Source: Synechococcus sp. BSA11S (GTDB lineage: Bacteria; Cyanobacteriota; Cyanobacteriia; PCC-6307; Cyanobiaceae). Taken from it: a DNA stretch of 64,000 nt. The stretch lies in assembly GCF_014224355.1 (NCBI RefSeq), contig NZ_VNWP01000004.1, positions 1-64,000 on the forward strand, given 5' to 3'. A model generated the notes under the pieces. That model was not told the DNA's origin, did not search any database, and saw only the letters and a program-made list of their open reading frames with translations. Position numbers and translations under genes: made by a program. Shown here piece after piece: positions 7,433-16,953 of this stretch (its first letter is position 1; each line of letters begins with the position of its first letter).

Positions 7433-8539
7433 ATGGAGCAGGCCCTGCAGGATTCCATGGCGCTCGAGACCCATCGCGAGGAGCTGGAGGCCACCGCCGC
7501 CGCCCTTGCCCGCCCCGGCAGTGGCCTGCTGGCCGCGGATGAATCCACCGGCACGATCGGCAAGCGCTTCGCGGCGATCGGCCTGGAGAACAGTGAGGAA
7601 CACCGTCGCGCCTACCGCACTCTGCTGGCCACCGCCCCGGGGCTGGGAGCGTCGATCAGTGGGGTGATCCTCTACGAGGAAACCCTCTTTCAGGAAGCCG
7701 CTGCAGTGGGTGGTCTGGCGGCTGGATCGATTCTCGAGCGCTTCCGGGACCAGGGCCTGGTGGTGGGCATCAAGGTGGATCAGGGGGTGGAGCCCCTCCC
7801 TGGGGGCTTGCCCGGCGAGAGCTGGTGCACCGGCCTCAAGGGACTGCGGGAGCGGGCAGCCCGCTATTACGCGCGCGGCGCCCGTTTCGCCAAGTGGCGG
7901 GCGGTCTTGCGCATCAGCGCCGATGGCTCCCCGTCGGAGCTCTGTGTGCGTGAGAACGCCTGGGGACTGGCCCGCTACGCCCGCACCGTGCAGGAGGAGG
8001 GGCTGGTGCCGATCGTGGAGCCCGAGATCCTGATGGACGGCAACCACGACATCCTCACCACCGCTGCGGTGCAGGAATGGGTGCTGCGCACGGTGTATGA
8101 GGTCCTCGGCCTCAATGGGGTGTTCCTGGAGGGCAGCCTGCTCAAGCCCTCGATGACCCTGCCCGGCGCCAGTTGTCCCCAGAGGCCCAGCCCCGAGCAG
8201 GTGGCCGAGTTCACGGTTCGCACCCTGCGGCGCTCGGTGCCGGCTGCCGTGCCGGCGATCCTCTTTCTCTCCGGTGGTCTGGGCGAGGAGGACGCCAGCG
8301 TGTACCTCAACGCCATCAACCATGTGCCGGGCTCGCCCTGGCACCTCGGCTTCTCCTACGGTCGCGCCCTTCAGCATTCCTGCCTCAGCCACTGGGGCGG
8401 CAGCGACACGGCGGCCGGTCAGGCGGCCCTGCTGGCGAGGGCCACGGCCAATGGCGATGCGGCCCGGGGGCTGTACGTGGCCGGATCCCAGCCTTCCGAC
8501 GATGCGGCATCGCTGTTCGTGGCCAACTACAGCTACTGA
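7433..8539 (+). CDS. Class I fructose-bisphosphate aldolase
   Basis: A 368-residue Schiff-base aldolase that interconverts fructose-1,6-bisphosphate with DHAP and glyceraldehyde-3-phosphate in the Calvin cycle and glycolysis. Family signatures: GLLAADESTGTIGKRF near residue 30, SGVILYEETLFQ, GIKVDQG, ARFAKWRAV (active-site Lys), IVEPEILMDGNHD, VFLEGSLLKPSM (Schiff-base Lys of the GxxLKPxM motif), FLSGG and FSYGRALQ. Length is normal. A second in-frame ATG eight codons in (7457) is an equally good start. Cyanobacteria commonly carry this enzyme in addition to the class II aldolase. Confidence 0.93.
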   Translation: MEQALQDSMALETHREELEATAAALARPGSGLLAADESTGTIGKRFAAIGLENSEEHRRAYRTLLATAPGLGASISGVILYEETLFQEAAAVGGLAAGSILERFRDQGLVVGIKVDQGVEPLPGGLPGESWCTGLKGLRERAARYYARGARFAKWRAVLRISADGSPSELCVRENAWGLARYARTVQEEGLVPIVEPEILMDGNHDILTTAAVQEWVLRTVYEVLGLNGVFLEGSLLKPSMTLPGASCPQRPSPEQVAEFTVRTLRRSVPAAVPAILFLSGGLGEEDASVYLNAINHVPGSPWHLGFSYGRALQHSCLSHWGGSDTAAGQAALLARATANGDAARGLYVAGSQPSDDAASLFVANYSY

Positions 8540-8550
8540 GCCGGCAAGCC

Positions 8551-9519
8551 TCAGGCGCTCAGCTCCAGCATCCGCTGGATCGGTGCCAGGGCCTTCAGGC
8601 GGATCGCTTCATCGAGCTCGATGGCCGGCTCCATCCGCTCCAGACACTGCCAGAGCTTCTCCAGGGTGTTCAGGCGCATGTAGGGGCAGGCATTGCAGCT
8701 GCAGCCGTCCTGACCCGGCACCTCCAGGAACGTTTTCTGCGGAAGCCGCTGACGCATCTGGTGCAGGATGCCCGGCTCGGTGAGCACCAGGAACGTGCTC
8801 GCTTCGCTGGTGCCGGCGCGGCGGAGCAGCTGGCTGGTGGAGCCGATGAAGTCGGCCAGATCCAGCAGATTGGGCAGGCACTCCGGGTGGGCGATCACTT
8901 CCGCCCGCGGGTGCTCCAGCTTCAGCCGCAGCAGAGCCTGCTCACTGAAGGTTTCATGCACGATGCAGCCCCCCGGCCAGAGGGTGAGCTCGCGGCCGCT
9001 CTCGCGGGCCACCCAGCGGCCCAGGTTCTGATCCGGCGCGAACAGCACCGGCCGATCGGCCGGCAGCTGCTGCACCAGGCGCACCGCGTTGCTGCTGGTG
9101 CAGATCAGGTCGCTCTGGGCCTTCACCGCCGCCGAACAGTTGATGTAACTCACCACCAGGTGGTCGGGGTGCTCGGCGCGAAAGGCGGCAAAGGCGTCGG
9201 CGGGGCAGGCATCGGCCAGGGAGCAGCCCGCCTCCAGATCAGGCAGCAGCACCGTTTTGTCAGGGCTGAGGATCTTGGCGGTCTCCGCCATGAAGTGGAC
9301 CCCGCAGAAGACGATCACCTCGGCGTCTGTGCCGGCGGCCTGGCGGGAGAGCTCCAGCGAGTCGCCGATGAAATCGGCCACGTCCTGGATCTCGGGACTT
9401 TGGTAGTAGTGCGCCAGGATCACGGCCTTGCGGGCCTGGCGCAGCTTGTCGATCGCGGCCGGCAGGTCGTGGGGGACGGCTGGGGCTGTGAGGGCCGCAA
9501 AAACCAACCTCGACCTCAA
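8551..9519 (-). CDS. nadA: Quinolinate synthase A
   Basis: A 322-residue enzyme that condenses iminoaspartate with DHAP to quinolinate in de novo NAD synthesis, using a [4Fe-4S] cluster. Motifs: [55 protein letters not shown], and the C-terminal [12 protein letters not shown] carrying the cluster ligands. The start is a TTG-type codon at 9519 with another TTG a few codons downstream, so the exact N-terminus is open. Its 3' end lies 12 bases from the aldolase stop (convergent). Confidence 0.93.
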   Translation of the reverse strand: MRSRLVFAALTAPAVPHDLPAAIDKLRQARKAVILAHYYQSPEIQDVADFIGDSLELSRQAAGTDAEVIVFCGVHFMAETAKILSPDKTVLLPDLEAGCSLADACPADAFAAFRAEHPDHLVVSYINCSAAVKAQSDLICTSSNAVRLVQQLPADRPVLFAPDQNLGRWVARESGRELTLWPGGCIVHETFSEQALLRLKLEHPRAEVIAHPECLPNLLDLADFIGSTSQLLRRAGTSEASTFLVLTEPGILHQMRQRLPQKTFLEVPGQDGCSCNACPYMRLNTLEKLWQCLERMEPAIELDEAIRLKALAPIQRMLELSA

Positions 9520-9562
9520 CTGGGGCAGGATGACCCCAGCCTAGGGAGTCGCCACGGCCCAC

Positions 9563-10447
9563 ATGCGTCTAGCCATTGCCGGGGATCTGCACGGGCAATG
9601 GGACCGGCGTGATGTGGCCCTGTTGGCTCGCCTCTCCCCTGATGCGCTGCTGGTGGTGGGCGACCTCAGCGACGGTCAGGAGCGCATCGCCGCCAGCCTG
9701 GCCAACCTCGAACTTCCGGTGGCCTGCATCCTCGGCAACCATGACACCGGCAAGGACCACAGCGGGCGCAGGCTGCAGCGCCAGATCGACCTGCTCGGCG
9801 AGCGCCACTGCGCCTGGGCCGTGCGCCACCTGGCGCCACCCGGCCTGGCTGTGGTGGGGGCCCGCCCGGGCAGTGCCGGCGGCGGTTATCACCTCTCCAA
9901 GCCGATCCAGGCCCTTTGGGGGCCGGTGGAGTTGGCCGAGTCGGCCGGGCGGATCGCCGCGGCAGCTCTGGCGGCAGATCCGGATCTGCCCCTGGTGTTG
10001 CTGGCCCATTGCGGGCCCAGCGGCCTCGGCAGCCTGGCCAGCGACCCCTGTGGCCGCGACTGGAAGTCGCCCGCCTGCGACTGGGGCGATCAGGACCTGG
10101 CGATGGCGATCGAGCAGATCCGCCCGCACCGGCCGCTGCCCCTGGTGGTGTTCGGCCACATGCACCATGCCCTCAAGCGCGGGCGGGGGGAGCGACGCAG
10201 CTTTCTGATCGATCGTCGCGGCACCGCCTACCTCAATGCCGCCTACGTGCCCCGCCATGCGGTGGACGGCACGGGGCGGCAGCTGCGTCATCTGGCCTGG
10301 GTGGAGCTGGAGGCCGGCCAGCTCCGCCATGTCAGCCACCGCTGGTACGACACCGAGGGTCGGTTGCTCTACGAACAACGGCTGCACGACCTGCCCGTGG
10401 CGGGGCAACAGCCTGTTGCTGATCACTCTGAGGCGCTGCGGTGCTGA
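9563..10447 (+). CDS. Calcineurin-like metallophosphoesterase (TIGR04168-type)
   Basis: A 294-residue protein with the metallophosphoesterase signature set: AGDLHGQWD (D-x-H), VVGDLSDG (GD), ILGNHDTG (GNHD), LLAHCGPSGLG (H), and VVFGHMHH (GHxH). It matches the cyanobacterial/plant TIGR04168 family of unknown substrate. No signal peptide, so cytoplasmic. Its stop overlaps the start of the next gene by seven bases, so translation is probably coupled to the glycosyltransferase-like protein. Confidence 0.8.
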   Translation: MRLAIAGDLHGQWDRRDVALLARLSPDALLVVGDLSDGQERIAASLANLELPVACILGNHDTGKDHSGRRLQRQIDLLGERHCAWAVRHLAPPGLAVVGARPGSAGGGYHLSKPIQALWGPVELAESAGRIAAAALAADPDLPLVLLAHCGPSGLGSLASDPCGRDWKSPACDWGDQDLAMAIEQIRPHRPLPLVVFGHMHHALKRGRGERRSFLIDRRGTAYLNAAYVPRHAVDGTGRQLRHLAWVELEAGQLRHVSHRWYDTEGRLLYEQRLHDLPVAGQQPVADHSEALRC

Positions 10448-11508
10448 TCTATGCCGCCATCAGCGGCCACGGCTACGGCCACGGCTCCCGCAGCGGCGCG
10501 ATCCTGCTGGCCCTGGCGCAACTGCAGCCCTCCTGGCGGCTGGTGCTCTCCACGTCATTGCCCGAGTCTTTTCTGCTCACCGTTTTTGGTGGGGTTCCCT
10601 TCGAGCGGCGCCCCTGCACCTGGGATGTGGGGGTGGTGCAGGCCGATGCGCTCGGGGCTGACCCCGCCGCCACCCTGTTGGCCCTCGACGACCTCGAGCG
10701 GCGCCTGCCCGGGCAGATCGCCGCAGAGGCCCGCTGGCTGAAGGCCCAGGGCGGACCGGTGCTGCTGCTGGGTGATGTGCCTCCCGCTGCTGCGCGGCTG
10801 GCCGAGGCCGGGGGGTGGCCCCTGATCTGGGTCGGCAATTTCGGCTGGGATGCCATCTATGCACCGATGGGTGGTCCCTTTCCCGCCTGGGCCGAGCGTT
10901 GCCTCCAGCTCTACCGCCGGGGCCAGGGACTGGTCCATGCTCCCTTTTCCATGGCGATGCCCTGGGGGCTGCCTGAGCTGCGCATCGGCCTCACCGTGGC
11001 GCCGCTCCGCGTGCGGGCGGAGACTCTGCGTCAACGGCTTGACCTTCCGGAGCGGGCACGCTGTGTGCTGGTGAGCTTCGGTGGCCTGGGATTCCAGCTG
11101 GGGGAGGAACCCTTCCACCGCTGGCCGGATCATGTCTTCGTGAGCACGGATCCCTCGGCCGCAGGGGCGGCCAACGTGCGGCTGCTCCCGAAGGGTCTGC
11201 GTCTGCTGGAGTTCATGCCCCTGGTGGAGCGGTTGATCACCAAGCCCGGCTACAGCAGCTTCTGTGAAGCCCTGGCCCACGACGTGGGCATCCACCTGGT
11301 GCACCGAGAGGGCTTTGCCGAAGCCCCGGTGCTGGAGGAAGGCCTGCGCCGCCATGGCCGCCACCGCCTGCTCAGCCAGCAACAGTTGCGCGAGGGCGAC
11401 TGGCAACTGGATCAACCGTTGCACCCGGCGTCCGCTGGTCCCCTGGCGCGGGATGGCGCTGAGACGGCCGCCTGCTGGCTGGAGCAACAGGCTCTGGTCA
11501 ACAGCTGA
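10441..11508 (+). CDS. GT-B-fold glycosyltransferase-like protein
   Basis: A 355-residue protein starting with GTG inside the preceding gene. The N-terminus IYAAISGHGYGHGSRS is the glycine/histidine-rich loop of MurG/UDP-glucosyltransferase-like and arabinokinase-associated GT domains. The C-terminal half has VLVSFGGLGFQ and a nucleotide-sugar-binding-like region (LLEFMPLVERLITKPGYSS, with the typical K-P-G-Y-x-S/T-F-x-E-A). Similar domains occur at the N-terminus of L-arabinokinases. Substrate unknown. Co-transcribed with the metallophosphoesterase. Confidence 0.6.
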   Translation: MLIYAAISGHGYGHGSRSGAILLALAQLQPSWRLVLSTSLPESFLLTVFGGVPFERRPCTWDVGVVQADALGADPAATLLALDDLERRLPGQIAAEARWLKAQGGPVLLLGDVPPAAARLAEAGGWPLIWVGNFGWDAIYAPMGGPFPAWAERCLQLYRRGQGLVHAPFSMAMPWGLPELRIGLTVAPLRVRAETLRQRLDLPERARCVLVSFGGLGFQLGEEPFHRWPDHVFVSTDPSAAGAANVRLLPKGLRLLEFMPLVERLITKPGYSSFCEALAHDVGIHLVHREGFAEAPVLEEGLRRHGRHRLLSQQQLREGDWQLDQPLHPASAGPLARDGAETAACWLEQQALVNS

Positions 11509-11937
11509 AATTGCTGGGGAGCATTGCAGCGCAGGCGATCTGGTGTCGGTCGCTACTGCCGCCGATGGCGCAATCAGCAGAACTGATCGTCAGGATGTCG
11601 AATGATTTTGCATCAACAAACCCTGTGCTCAACAGTGATGTGAACCTTGCAGGCAATTCTGATAGCTGGTGGACGGTTGTTCGACCGTCACTGATGCGAT
11701 CCCTGGAGTAAGGCTCGTTCGACAAATTGCTGTCCAACCCAAGCCCGCCGAGATGTACTCTTCCATCGCTTCGACGGTTTCTTCTGAGTTGCCCAGTGAT
11801 CACTAAACCTGAGTGCACCCATCAGGGTTGCTGATCCACATCACAAGTCATTTTTTCATTCAGACAGTTCTTGCTTCGCTCAGCAGTACAGAGCCTTCCT
11901 GAACTTTCTCCCATTTCGCTCCTCCAGCAGGGCAGCG
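11509..11937. other. Intergenic stretch with one hairpin, no gene recognised
   Basis: About 430 bases between the glycosyltransferase-like gene and the muramidase gene. Short frames here have no convincing protein content. A perfect hairpin GACGGT-TGTTCG-ACCGTC lies at 11672-11689 but lacks a following T-run, so it is not a standard terminator. Confidence 0.3.
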
Positions 11938-12768
11938 ATGTCCCAGGCCGATTCCACACGGGATCAACCCAGGTCTGACGGTGACCATGTTTCGTCCTCT
12001 CACCCCTTGCCAGTCTTGATCTCTCCCGCTTCCTGCATCCGTCGACTGTGCCTGCCGGCGCTGGCTCTGGCCTTGACCGCCCCCGCCCATGCCACGGCCT
12101 GGGAGGAGATCCGACTGCCGGGAGCTGCGCCGGCCAGCCAGCCCCGTTCCATGGCGATCGCCAGGCCCGGAGATCAGCCGGGGTTGCGCACCATCTTCGC
12201 GATCACTCCGGAGCGCAGAGCGCTGCTCAACACCATCCGCTTCGCGGAGGGCACCTGGGCCAATGGCGAAGATCTGGGCTACCGGATCATGTTCGGCGGC
12301 AGCCTGATGGCCTCCCTGGATCGCCATCCGGATCGGGTCAACCGCACCGCCCGCTATGCCAGTGCCGCCGCCGGTGCCTACCAGTTCATGCCCTTCACCT
12401 GGTCGATGGCCACCCGGGCTCTGGGCATCAGAGGCTTCGGCCCCCATGTTCAGGACCAGGCGGCGATCTTCCTGATCCAGCGCCGGGGAGCATTGGCGCT
12501 GGCTGATCGCGGCGTTTTCACCCCCCAGCTGGCGGCCAAGCTGGCGCCGGAATGGGCTTCCTTCCCCACCCTTGCCGGCCGCAGCTTCTACGGCCAGCCC
12601 GTCAAGCGCTACACCCAGCTCAGGGCCTTCTACGAGGCCAACCTGGCCAGCCTGCGGGCGATCGACAATGTCCGCACCGATCTGGCCCAGGCTGCTCCCC
12701 CGGTGAGGCCCGCCTGCAACGACGACAGTCTCAGCTGTGCCCTCCAGAAGATCGGCGATGAGCGCTGA
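11938..12768 (+). CDS. Secreted lysozyme-like muramidase (GH24/GH104 type)
   Basis: A 276-residue protein. A signal peptide lies at about residues 35-52 (RRLCLPALALALTAPAHA, cut at AHA-TA). The mature protein has the lambda-lysozyme-like fold signature: LLNTIRFAEGTW with the catalytic Glu, GYRIMFGGSLM, SAAGAYQFMPFTW and RGFGPHVQDQAAIFLIQRRGAL. It should cleave or transglycosylate peptidoglycan in the periplasm. A C-terminal tail with two Cys (PACNDDSLSCALQK) could form a disulfide. The long N-terminal region before the signal suggests the true start may be further in, but no better ATG is seen. Confidence 0.72.
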   Translation: MSQADSTRDQPRSDGDHVSSSHPLPVLISPASCIRRLCLPALALALTAPAHATAWEEIRLPGAAPASQPRSMAIARPGDQPGLRTIFAITPERRALLNTIRFAEGTWANGEDLGYRIMFGGSLMASLDRHPDRVNRTARYASAAAGAYQFMPFTWSMATRALGIRGFGPHVQDQAAIFLIQRRGALALADRGVFTPQLAAKLAPEWASFPTLAGRSFYGQPVKRYTQLRAFYEANLASLRAIDNVRTDLAQAAPPVRPACNDDSLSCALQKIGDER

Positions 12769-12786
12769 AGGCCTGGGGGCTGGCTC

Positions 12787-13626
12787 TCACTCACCACCGC
12801 CGGAACTTTCTCCGGCGGCAGCTTGACCCACGGTTTTCTGGGCGATGAGGTAAGCGGCCACGGCGCTGCCCAGAAACCCCAGTCCGTTACGCAGCACCGG
12901 CAGCCAATCCGAGGTGCGGGTCACCACCGGCCCCAGACCGAAGATCACGAAGAGCATCACCCACAGCGGTGAGAGCAGCAGCACCCAGCTCCAGGCCACC
13001 ACCTCGCCCTGTTTGCGGGGGTAGCCGGCAAAGCCGACGATCAGGCCCCCCAGCGCCGAGGTGCAGAAGGTGAGCAACCACTGCTCCTGGGGCAGACCGG
13101 GCACCACCTGGCAGCCACCCCTGTCCAGGCATGTTTCCACTGCCGTGAGCGCATCCACGATCGCGCCGTCCTCGCCGTGGTCACGCACGTAGTACTGGTT
13201 GCCGAAGCGGGTCTGCAGCTCCACCCAGAAGGTGCGTGGCATCAGGGCGAAGAGCGCATCGCCCACGTTGAAGTTGAGCAGGTTGCCGCCGCGGGGATCG
13301 GCCACCAGCAGCAGACTGCGCTCATCGAGCCCCCAGAACTCCTTCACCGCCAGACCGGGGGTCCGCTCGTACTGGGTCAGAACCCGCAGTTTCCAGCCGC
13401 TGCTGGCTTCGAATTCGTCGAGCTGCTGCTCGAGGCTCGAGCGCTGGCCATCGGTGAGCGCCCGGGCCAGATCGATCACAGGGGTGGGGTGATCAGGCAG
13501 GAGAGAGGGATTGTCGGCGGCCTGGGCCATCCCTCCCGCAGCCCCCCCCAGCGGCACCAGCAGCAGCACCGCTGCGGCCAGAACGCCAAGCAGGCTGCGA
13601 AGGAAAGAGCTGGCGCCAGGTGCCAT
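12787..13626 (-). CDS. TPM-domain protein, Psb32/TLP18.3-like
   Basis: A 279-residue protein with an N-terminal signal/anchor (SFLRSLLGVLAAAVLLLVPLGG) and a TPM domain: VIDLARALTDGQRSSLEQQLDEFEASSG, LRVLTQYERTPG, DERSLLLVADPRGGNLLNFNVG and FGNQYYVRDHGEDGAIVDAL. Two or three membrane segments follow in the C-terminal third. Psb32 homologues sit in the thylakoid lumen or membrane and speed photosystem II repair and assembly. The length and C-terminal anchor fit this family. It is divergent from the methyltransferase gene. Confidence 0.72.
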   Translation of the reverse strand: MAPGASSFLRSLLGVLAAAVLLLVPLGGAAGGMAQAADNPSLLPDHPTPVIDLARALTDGQRSSLEQQLDEFEASSGWKLRVLTQYERTPGLAVKEFWGLDERSLLLVADPRGGNLLNFNVGDALFALMPRTFWVELQTRFGNQYYVRDHGEDGAIVDALTAVETCLDRGGCQVVPGLPQEQWLLTFCTSALGGLIVGFAGYPRKQGEVVAWSWVLLLSPLWVMLFVIFGLGPVVTRTSDWLPVLRNGLGFLGSAVAAYLIAQKTVGQAAAGESSGGGE

Positions 13627-13673
13627 GGGGCTGCTTCAGTGGCCCTTCATTCTCTCTGAGCCGCCTCCCCCCC

Positions 13674-14870
13674 GTGCCGCTGCCCGCCTGGCTGGAACAG
13701 CGCCTGCTCCAGGCCGGCGGCAGCACGCCCTTCCGCACCTACATGGAGTGGGTGCTGCACGACCCCGAGCATGGGGCCTACGGCGCCGGCCGCCTCAGCA
13801 TCGGCCCCCGGGGTGATTTCGCCACGGCCCCGTCCCTCGGCCCTGATTTCGCCGCCCTGCTCGCCCCCCAGATCGCCCGCTGGTTGCAGGAGCTTCCCAG
13901 CGGACCCCTGAGCCTGGTGGAGGCCGGCCCCGGCGAAGGCAGCCTGGCGGCCCAGCTGGCGGAGGAGCTGATGGTCGGCTGGCCCCAGCTGGCCGAGCGG
14001 CTGGAGCTGGTGCTGGTGGAGCCCAACGCCGGCATGGCCGCACGCCAGCGGCAGCGCCTGGAGGGCTGCCCCCTGCCGGTGCGCTGGAGCGGCTTTGCAG
14101 AGATGGCTGCAGCTCCGCTCACGGGAGTGGTGCTGGCCCACGAGGTGCTCGATGCCCTGGCGGTGGAGCGGATCGAGCGCAGCGGGACCCACTGGTGCCG
14201 ACAGCAGGTGACGCTCCGGAAGGGGACCCTGCGGTTGGAGCCCGGGGAGCCCCTGGAGCCGGAGGATGGGGCGCGACTGGAGCCCCTGGGACTTCTGCCC
14301 CTCGATCAACGGCGCCCTGAGGGCTGGTGCAGCGAGCTCCATCCCGGGCTGGCCCCCTGGATGGCGGGCTGTGGCGCTGCCCTGGCCCAGGGCCGGCTGC
14401 TGGTGATCGATTACGCCCTCGAGGCCTGGCGCTACTACGCCCCCCAGCGAAGCAACGGCACCCTGATGGCCTATCGCGCCCAGCAGGCCAGCTCCGATCC
14501 CCTGCTGCAGCCAGGTGAGTGGGATCTCACTGCCCACCTCTGCCTCGAGAGCGTGCTGGAGGCCGCCGCCGCCGCCGGCTGGCAGGTCCTCGGCCAGACG
14601 CGCCAGGGGGAGGCCCTGCTCGCCCTCGGTCTGGCCCAGCGGCTGCATGGGCTGCAGCAGCAGCCGGCGGGCGGCGCCGCCGAGGGCGACCGGAGCGTTG
14701 GTCCCCAGGATCTGGCGGAGCTGCTGGCCCGGCGTGAGGCCCTGCTGCGCCTGGTGGATCCCGTTGCCCTCGGCGACTTCCGCTGGCTGGCCTTCAGCCG
14801 GGGCGAGGCCGCCTCGGCGCTGGCCTCCGGCGCGGACTTGTTCCTGCAGGATCCCGGGAAGGGCACGTAA
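13674..14870 (+). CDS. MidA/NDUFAF7-type SAM-dependent methyltransferase
   Basis: About 398 residues if started at the GTG at 13674 (VPLPAWLEQRL). The ATG at 13620 would overlap the divergent Psb32-like gene start by seven bases, which leaves no room for promoters. Family motifs are F-x-x-YMEWVLHDPEHGAYG, GDFATAPSLGPDFAALLA, VEAGPGEGSLAAQL (SAM-binding glycine motif), VLAHEVLDAL and LLVIDYALEAWRYY. Relatives methylate an arginine of mitochondrial complex I, and the bacterial substrate is unknown. Ten bases before the 2OG oxygenase gene, so probably one operon. Confidence 0.78.
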   Translation: MPLPAWLEQRLLQAGGSTPFRTYMEWVLHDPEHGAYGAGRLSIGPRGDFATAPSLGPDFAALLAPQIARWLQELPSGPLSLVEAGPGEGSLAAQLAEELMVGWPQLAERLELVLVEPNAGMAARQRQRLEGCPLPVRWSGFAEMAAAPLTGVVLAHEVLDALAVERIERSGTHWCRQQVTLRKGTLRLEPGEPLEPEDGARLEPLGLLPLDQRRPEGWCSELHPGLAPWMAGCGAALAQGRLLVIDYALEAWRYYAPQRSNGTLMAYRAQQASSDPLLQPGEWDLTAHLCLESVLEAAAAAGWQVLGQTRQGEALLALGLAQRLHGLQQQPAGGAAEGDRSVGPQDLAELLARREALLRLVDPVALGDFRWLAFSRGEAASALASGADLFLQDPGKGT

Positions 14871-14879
14871 CTTGCCCTG

Positions 14880-15830
14880 ATGGAGTCCACCATCCTCGAT
14901 GTCGACCTGCTGGCCTTCGAGCAGGGTGACGCTCGCAGCCGGCGGGCGGTGCTCGATGGGGTGCGGCGCAGCCTGGCCACTGGCTTCGTGTACACCAGCA
15001 GCGATCTCTCTACCGATCTGCTTGACACCGCCTACGGGATGCTGGAGCGCTTCTTCGCCCTCGATGGAGACACCAAGGGACGCTTCAGGGCTGTCGGTGC
15101 CTCCGGGCAGACCGGCTACACGGGGTTGCTGGTGGAAACCGCCGCCGGCAGCGAGCGAGCCGACTGGAAGGAGATGCTCAATTGGGCGGCGCCGATCCCG
15201 GCCGCCCATCCCCTGCGCCGCCGTTATCCCCTGCTCTATCCCGACCCGCTGCTGCCGGAGGCGGTGGTGCCGGGCATCAGTGAGGTGCTGCAGCGCTTTC
15301 ATCGGGCGCTCGCCGATCTGCAGCGGCGCTTCCTGCGGGTGGTCGCCCTCGGCCTCGGCGCCGCCGAGAGCTTCTTCGAGGAGATGGTCAGCGAAGCCCC
15401 CACCCTCAGCCGCGCCATCCGCTACCCGCCCATGGCGGCTGCCCCCGGCCCCGGGCACCTCTGGGCCGCCGCCCACGGCGACATCAACCTGATCACCGCC
15501 CTGCCCCGGGCCACGGGGGCCGGCCTGGAGGTGGAGGTGGCCGGCGGCTGGGTGCCGGCGCTGCCGCCCGAGGGGCGGGTGATCATCAACAGCGGGCTGA
15601 TGCTGGAGCGGCTCAGCAACGGCCTGATCCCCGCCGGCCTGCACCGGGTGGTGGCGCCCCCCGATTCCGCTGAGGAGAGGCTGAGCGTGGTGCAGTTCTG
15701 CCATGCCCGGCCCTCCACCCTGCTGGCGCCCCTGGCCAGCTGCTGCACCCCGGACAATCCCCAGCGCCTGGCCGGGGTGCTGGCCGCGGATGCCCTCGAG
15801 GATGTGCTCTACCGAATCAACCTCCTGTAG
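14880..15830 (+). CDS. 2-oxoglutarate/Fe(II) oxygenase, isopenicillin-N-synthase-like
   Basis: A 316-residue member of the non-heme Fe(II)/2OG dioxygenases. N-terminal domain: DVDLLAF…RRSLATGFVY…LLDTAYGMLERFFAL. The iron triad is HGD (AAHGDINLITALPRA) with the distal His in AGLHRVVAP, and the 2-oxoglutarate Arg is in ERLSVVQF. The family hydroxylates or desaturates many small molecules; the substrate is not predictable here. It probably shares a transcript with the methyltransferase. Its 3' end overlaps the convergent phosphoesterase by 14 bases. Confidence 0.8.
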   Translation: MESTILDVDLLAFEQGDARSRRAVLDGVRRSLATGFVYTSSDLSTDLLDTAYGMLERFFALDGDTKGRFRAVGASGQTGYTGLLVETAAGSERADWKEMLNWAAPIPAAHPLRRRYPLLYPDPLLPEAVVPGISEVLQRFHRALADLQRRFLRVVALGLGAAESFFEEMVSEAPTLSRAIRYPPMAAAPGPGHLWAAAHGDINLITALPRATGAGLEVEVAGGWVPALPPEGRVIINSGLMLERLSNGLIPAGLHRVVAPPDSAEERLSVVQFCHARPSTLLAPLASCCTPDNPQRLAGVLAADALEDVLYRINLL

Positions 15831-16878
15831 CGGAGGACCTCCGGGTCTGAGCGCGCCCGCGCCTGTCGCTCAGGCGCGGCGGCAGTCGCTGCGGATCCAC
15901 CGCCTGGAGCGTGCGCATGTTGACGGTGCTGTCCCGGCGGCGGCCGCTGCTCCAGTCGTAATCGAGCACGGTCAGGGTCTGGAACGGAGCGGTGCGTTGG
16001 CCAAGCAGCCGGCGCGGACCGCTGCCGAGGGCCCCCAGCTGGATCAGATCGAGCTGCCCGGCCCGCCCGGGGTAATAGGCGTGCTGATGGCCACTGATGT
16101 AGGCCTCCACCTGGGCGCGCTCCAGGATCTGACGCAGCTCCCGGTCCCTGGCCACCACATTGCCGGCGGTGTCGCGTCCCTGGGCCACCCCCAGCAGGGG
16201 AAGGTGTCCCATCACCAGCCGCCGCTGTGCCCCACGGGCCGCAGCGCTGGCCAGGCTCCGCTCCGCCCAGCGCAGCTGTTCCGCGGGAATCTGCGCTGAG
16301 GAGGCATCGAGCACCAGCAGGAACAAGTCGTCCTGGAGCACTGAATAGAAGAAGGGAAAGCCGGAAGCGTCCAGGAAGGTCAGCCCCAGATTCCTCTGCT
16401 GGCCACGCCAGAAGCGGCTGGCCTCCTGCCGCTCGCGTTCGAAGGAATAGCGGCCGCCCACCCGGCTGCTGGAGGCGTCGTGGTTGCCCATCGCCGGCAG
16501 GAAGGGCAGCCCTGCCCTCCGCAGGGGCCTGAGCACCTGGCGATCGAAGCCCGCCCACATGGCCTGGAGCCGGGAGGTGCTCAGGCTCGCCTTCTGCCCG
16601 GCCACCATGTCGCCGGCGCAGACCACCAGATCGGCGCGCATCGAGGGGATCAGGGCGATCCCTCGTCCCACCTCCGGGATGTAGGTGGTGGAGCCGTAAC
16701 TGGAATTGAGATCACTGATCAGCACCAGGCGCCGATCGCCACGGGGGGGGAGCTTCAAGCCGGTGGCGGGAGCTGCAGCCGGGGCTGCCTGCAGCTCCCG
16801 CCAGGTGCCGAAGGCGGCAGCCCCCAGGGCCAGGCCACCCAGGCCGAGGATCTGGCGTCGGGTCAGGGTTGGGGCCAT
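15817..16878 (-). CDS. Tat-exported metallophosphoesterase
   Basis: A 353-residue protein. The N-terminus LTRRQILGLGGLALGAAAFG is a Tat signal (twin arginine), so it should be exported folded. Metallophosphoesterase motifs: VLISDLNSSYG (D-x-N instead of the usual D-x-H), VVCAGDMVAG, PAMGNHDASS, VMGHLPLLG and ISGHQHAYY. This order fits the calcineurin-like fold of purple acid phosphatase-like and 3',5'-cAMP phosphodiesterase-like enzymes. It may release phosphate in the periplasm; the substrate is unknown. The D-x-N change at the first metal site is seen in some related families. Confidence 0.78.
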   Translation of the reverse strand: MAPTLTRRQILGLGGLALGAAAFGTWRELQAAPAAAPATGLKLPPRGDRRLVLISDLNSSYGSTTYIPEVGRGIALIPSMRADLVVCAGDMVAGQKASLSTSRLQAMWAGFDRQVLRPLRRAGLPFLPAMGNHDASSSRVGGRYSFERERQEASRFWRGQQRNLGLTFLDASGFPFFYSVLQDDLFLLVLDASSAQIPAEQLRWAERSLASAAARGAQRRLVMGHLPLLGVAQGRDTAGNVVARDRELRQILERAQVEAYISGHQHAYYPGRAGQLDLIQLGALGSGPRRLLGQRTAPFQTLTVLDYDWSSGRRRDSTVNMRTLQAVDPQRLPPRLSDRRGRAQTRRSSATGG

Positions 16879-16953
16879 GGGCGCGTCGCTGCCGCTATCG
16901 GCCCATGCTGCCGCGACCGGTCCAGAGTGGCTTCTTCATTCGGCACAGCCGGC

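Noticed and set aside
13647-15704. A 685-codon minus-strand open frame
   Set aside because: It overlies the methyltransferase and 2OG oxygenase genes, both with intact catalytic motifs, and has a Gly/Gln/Leu-rich shadow composition.
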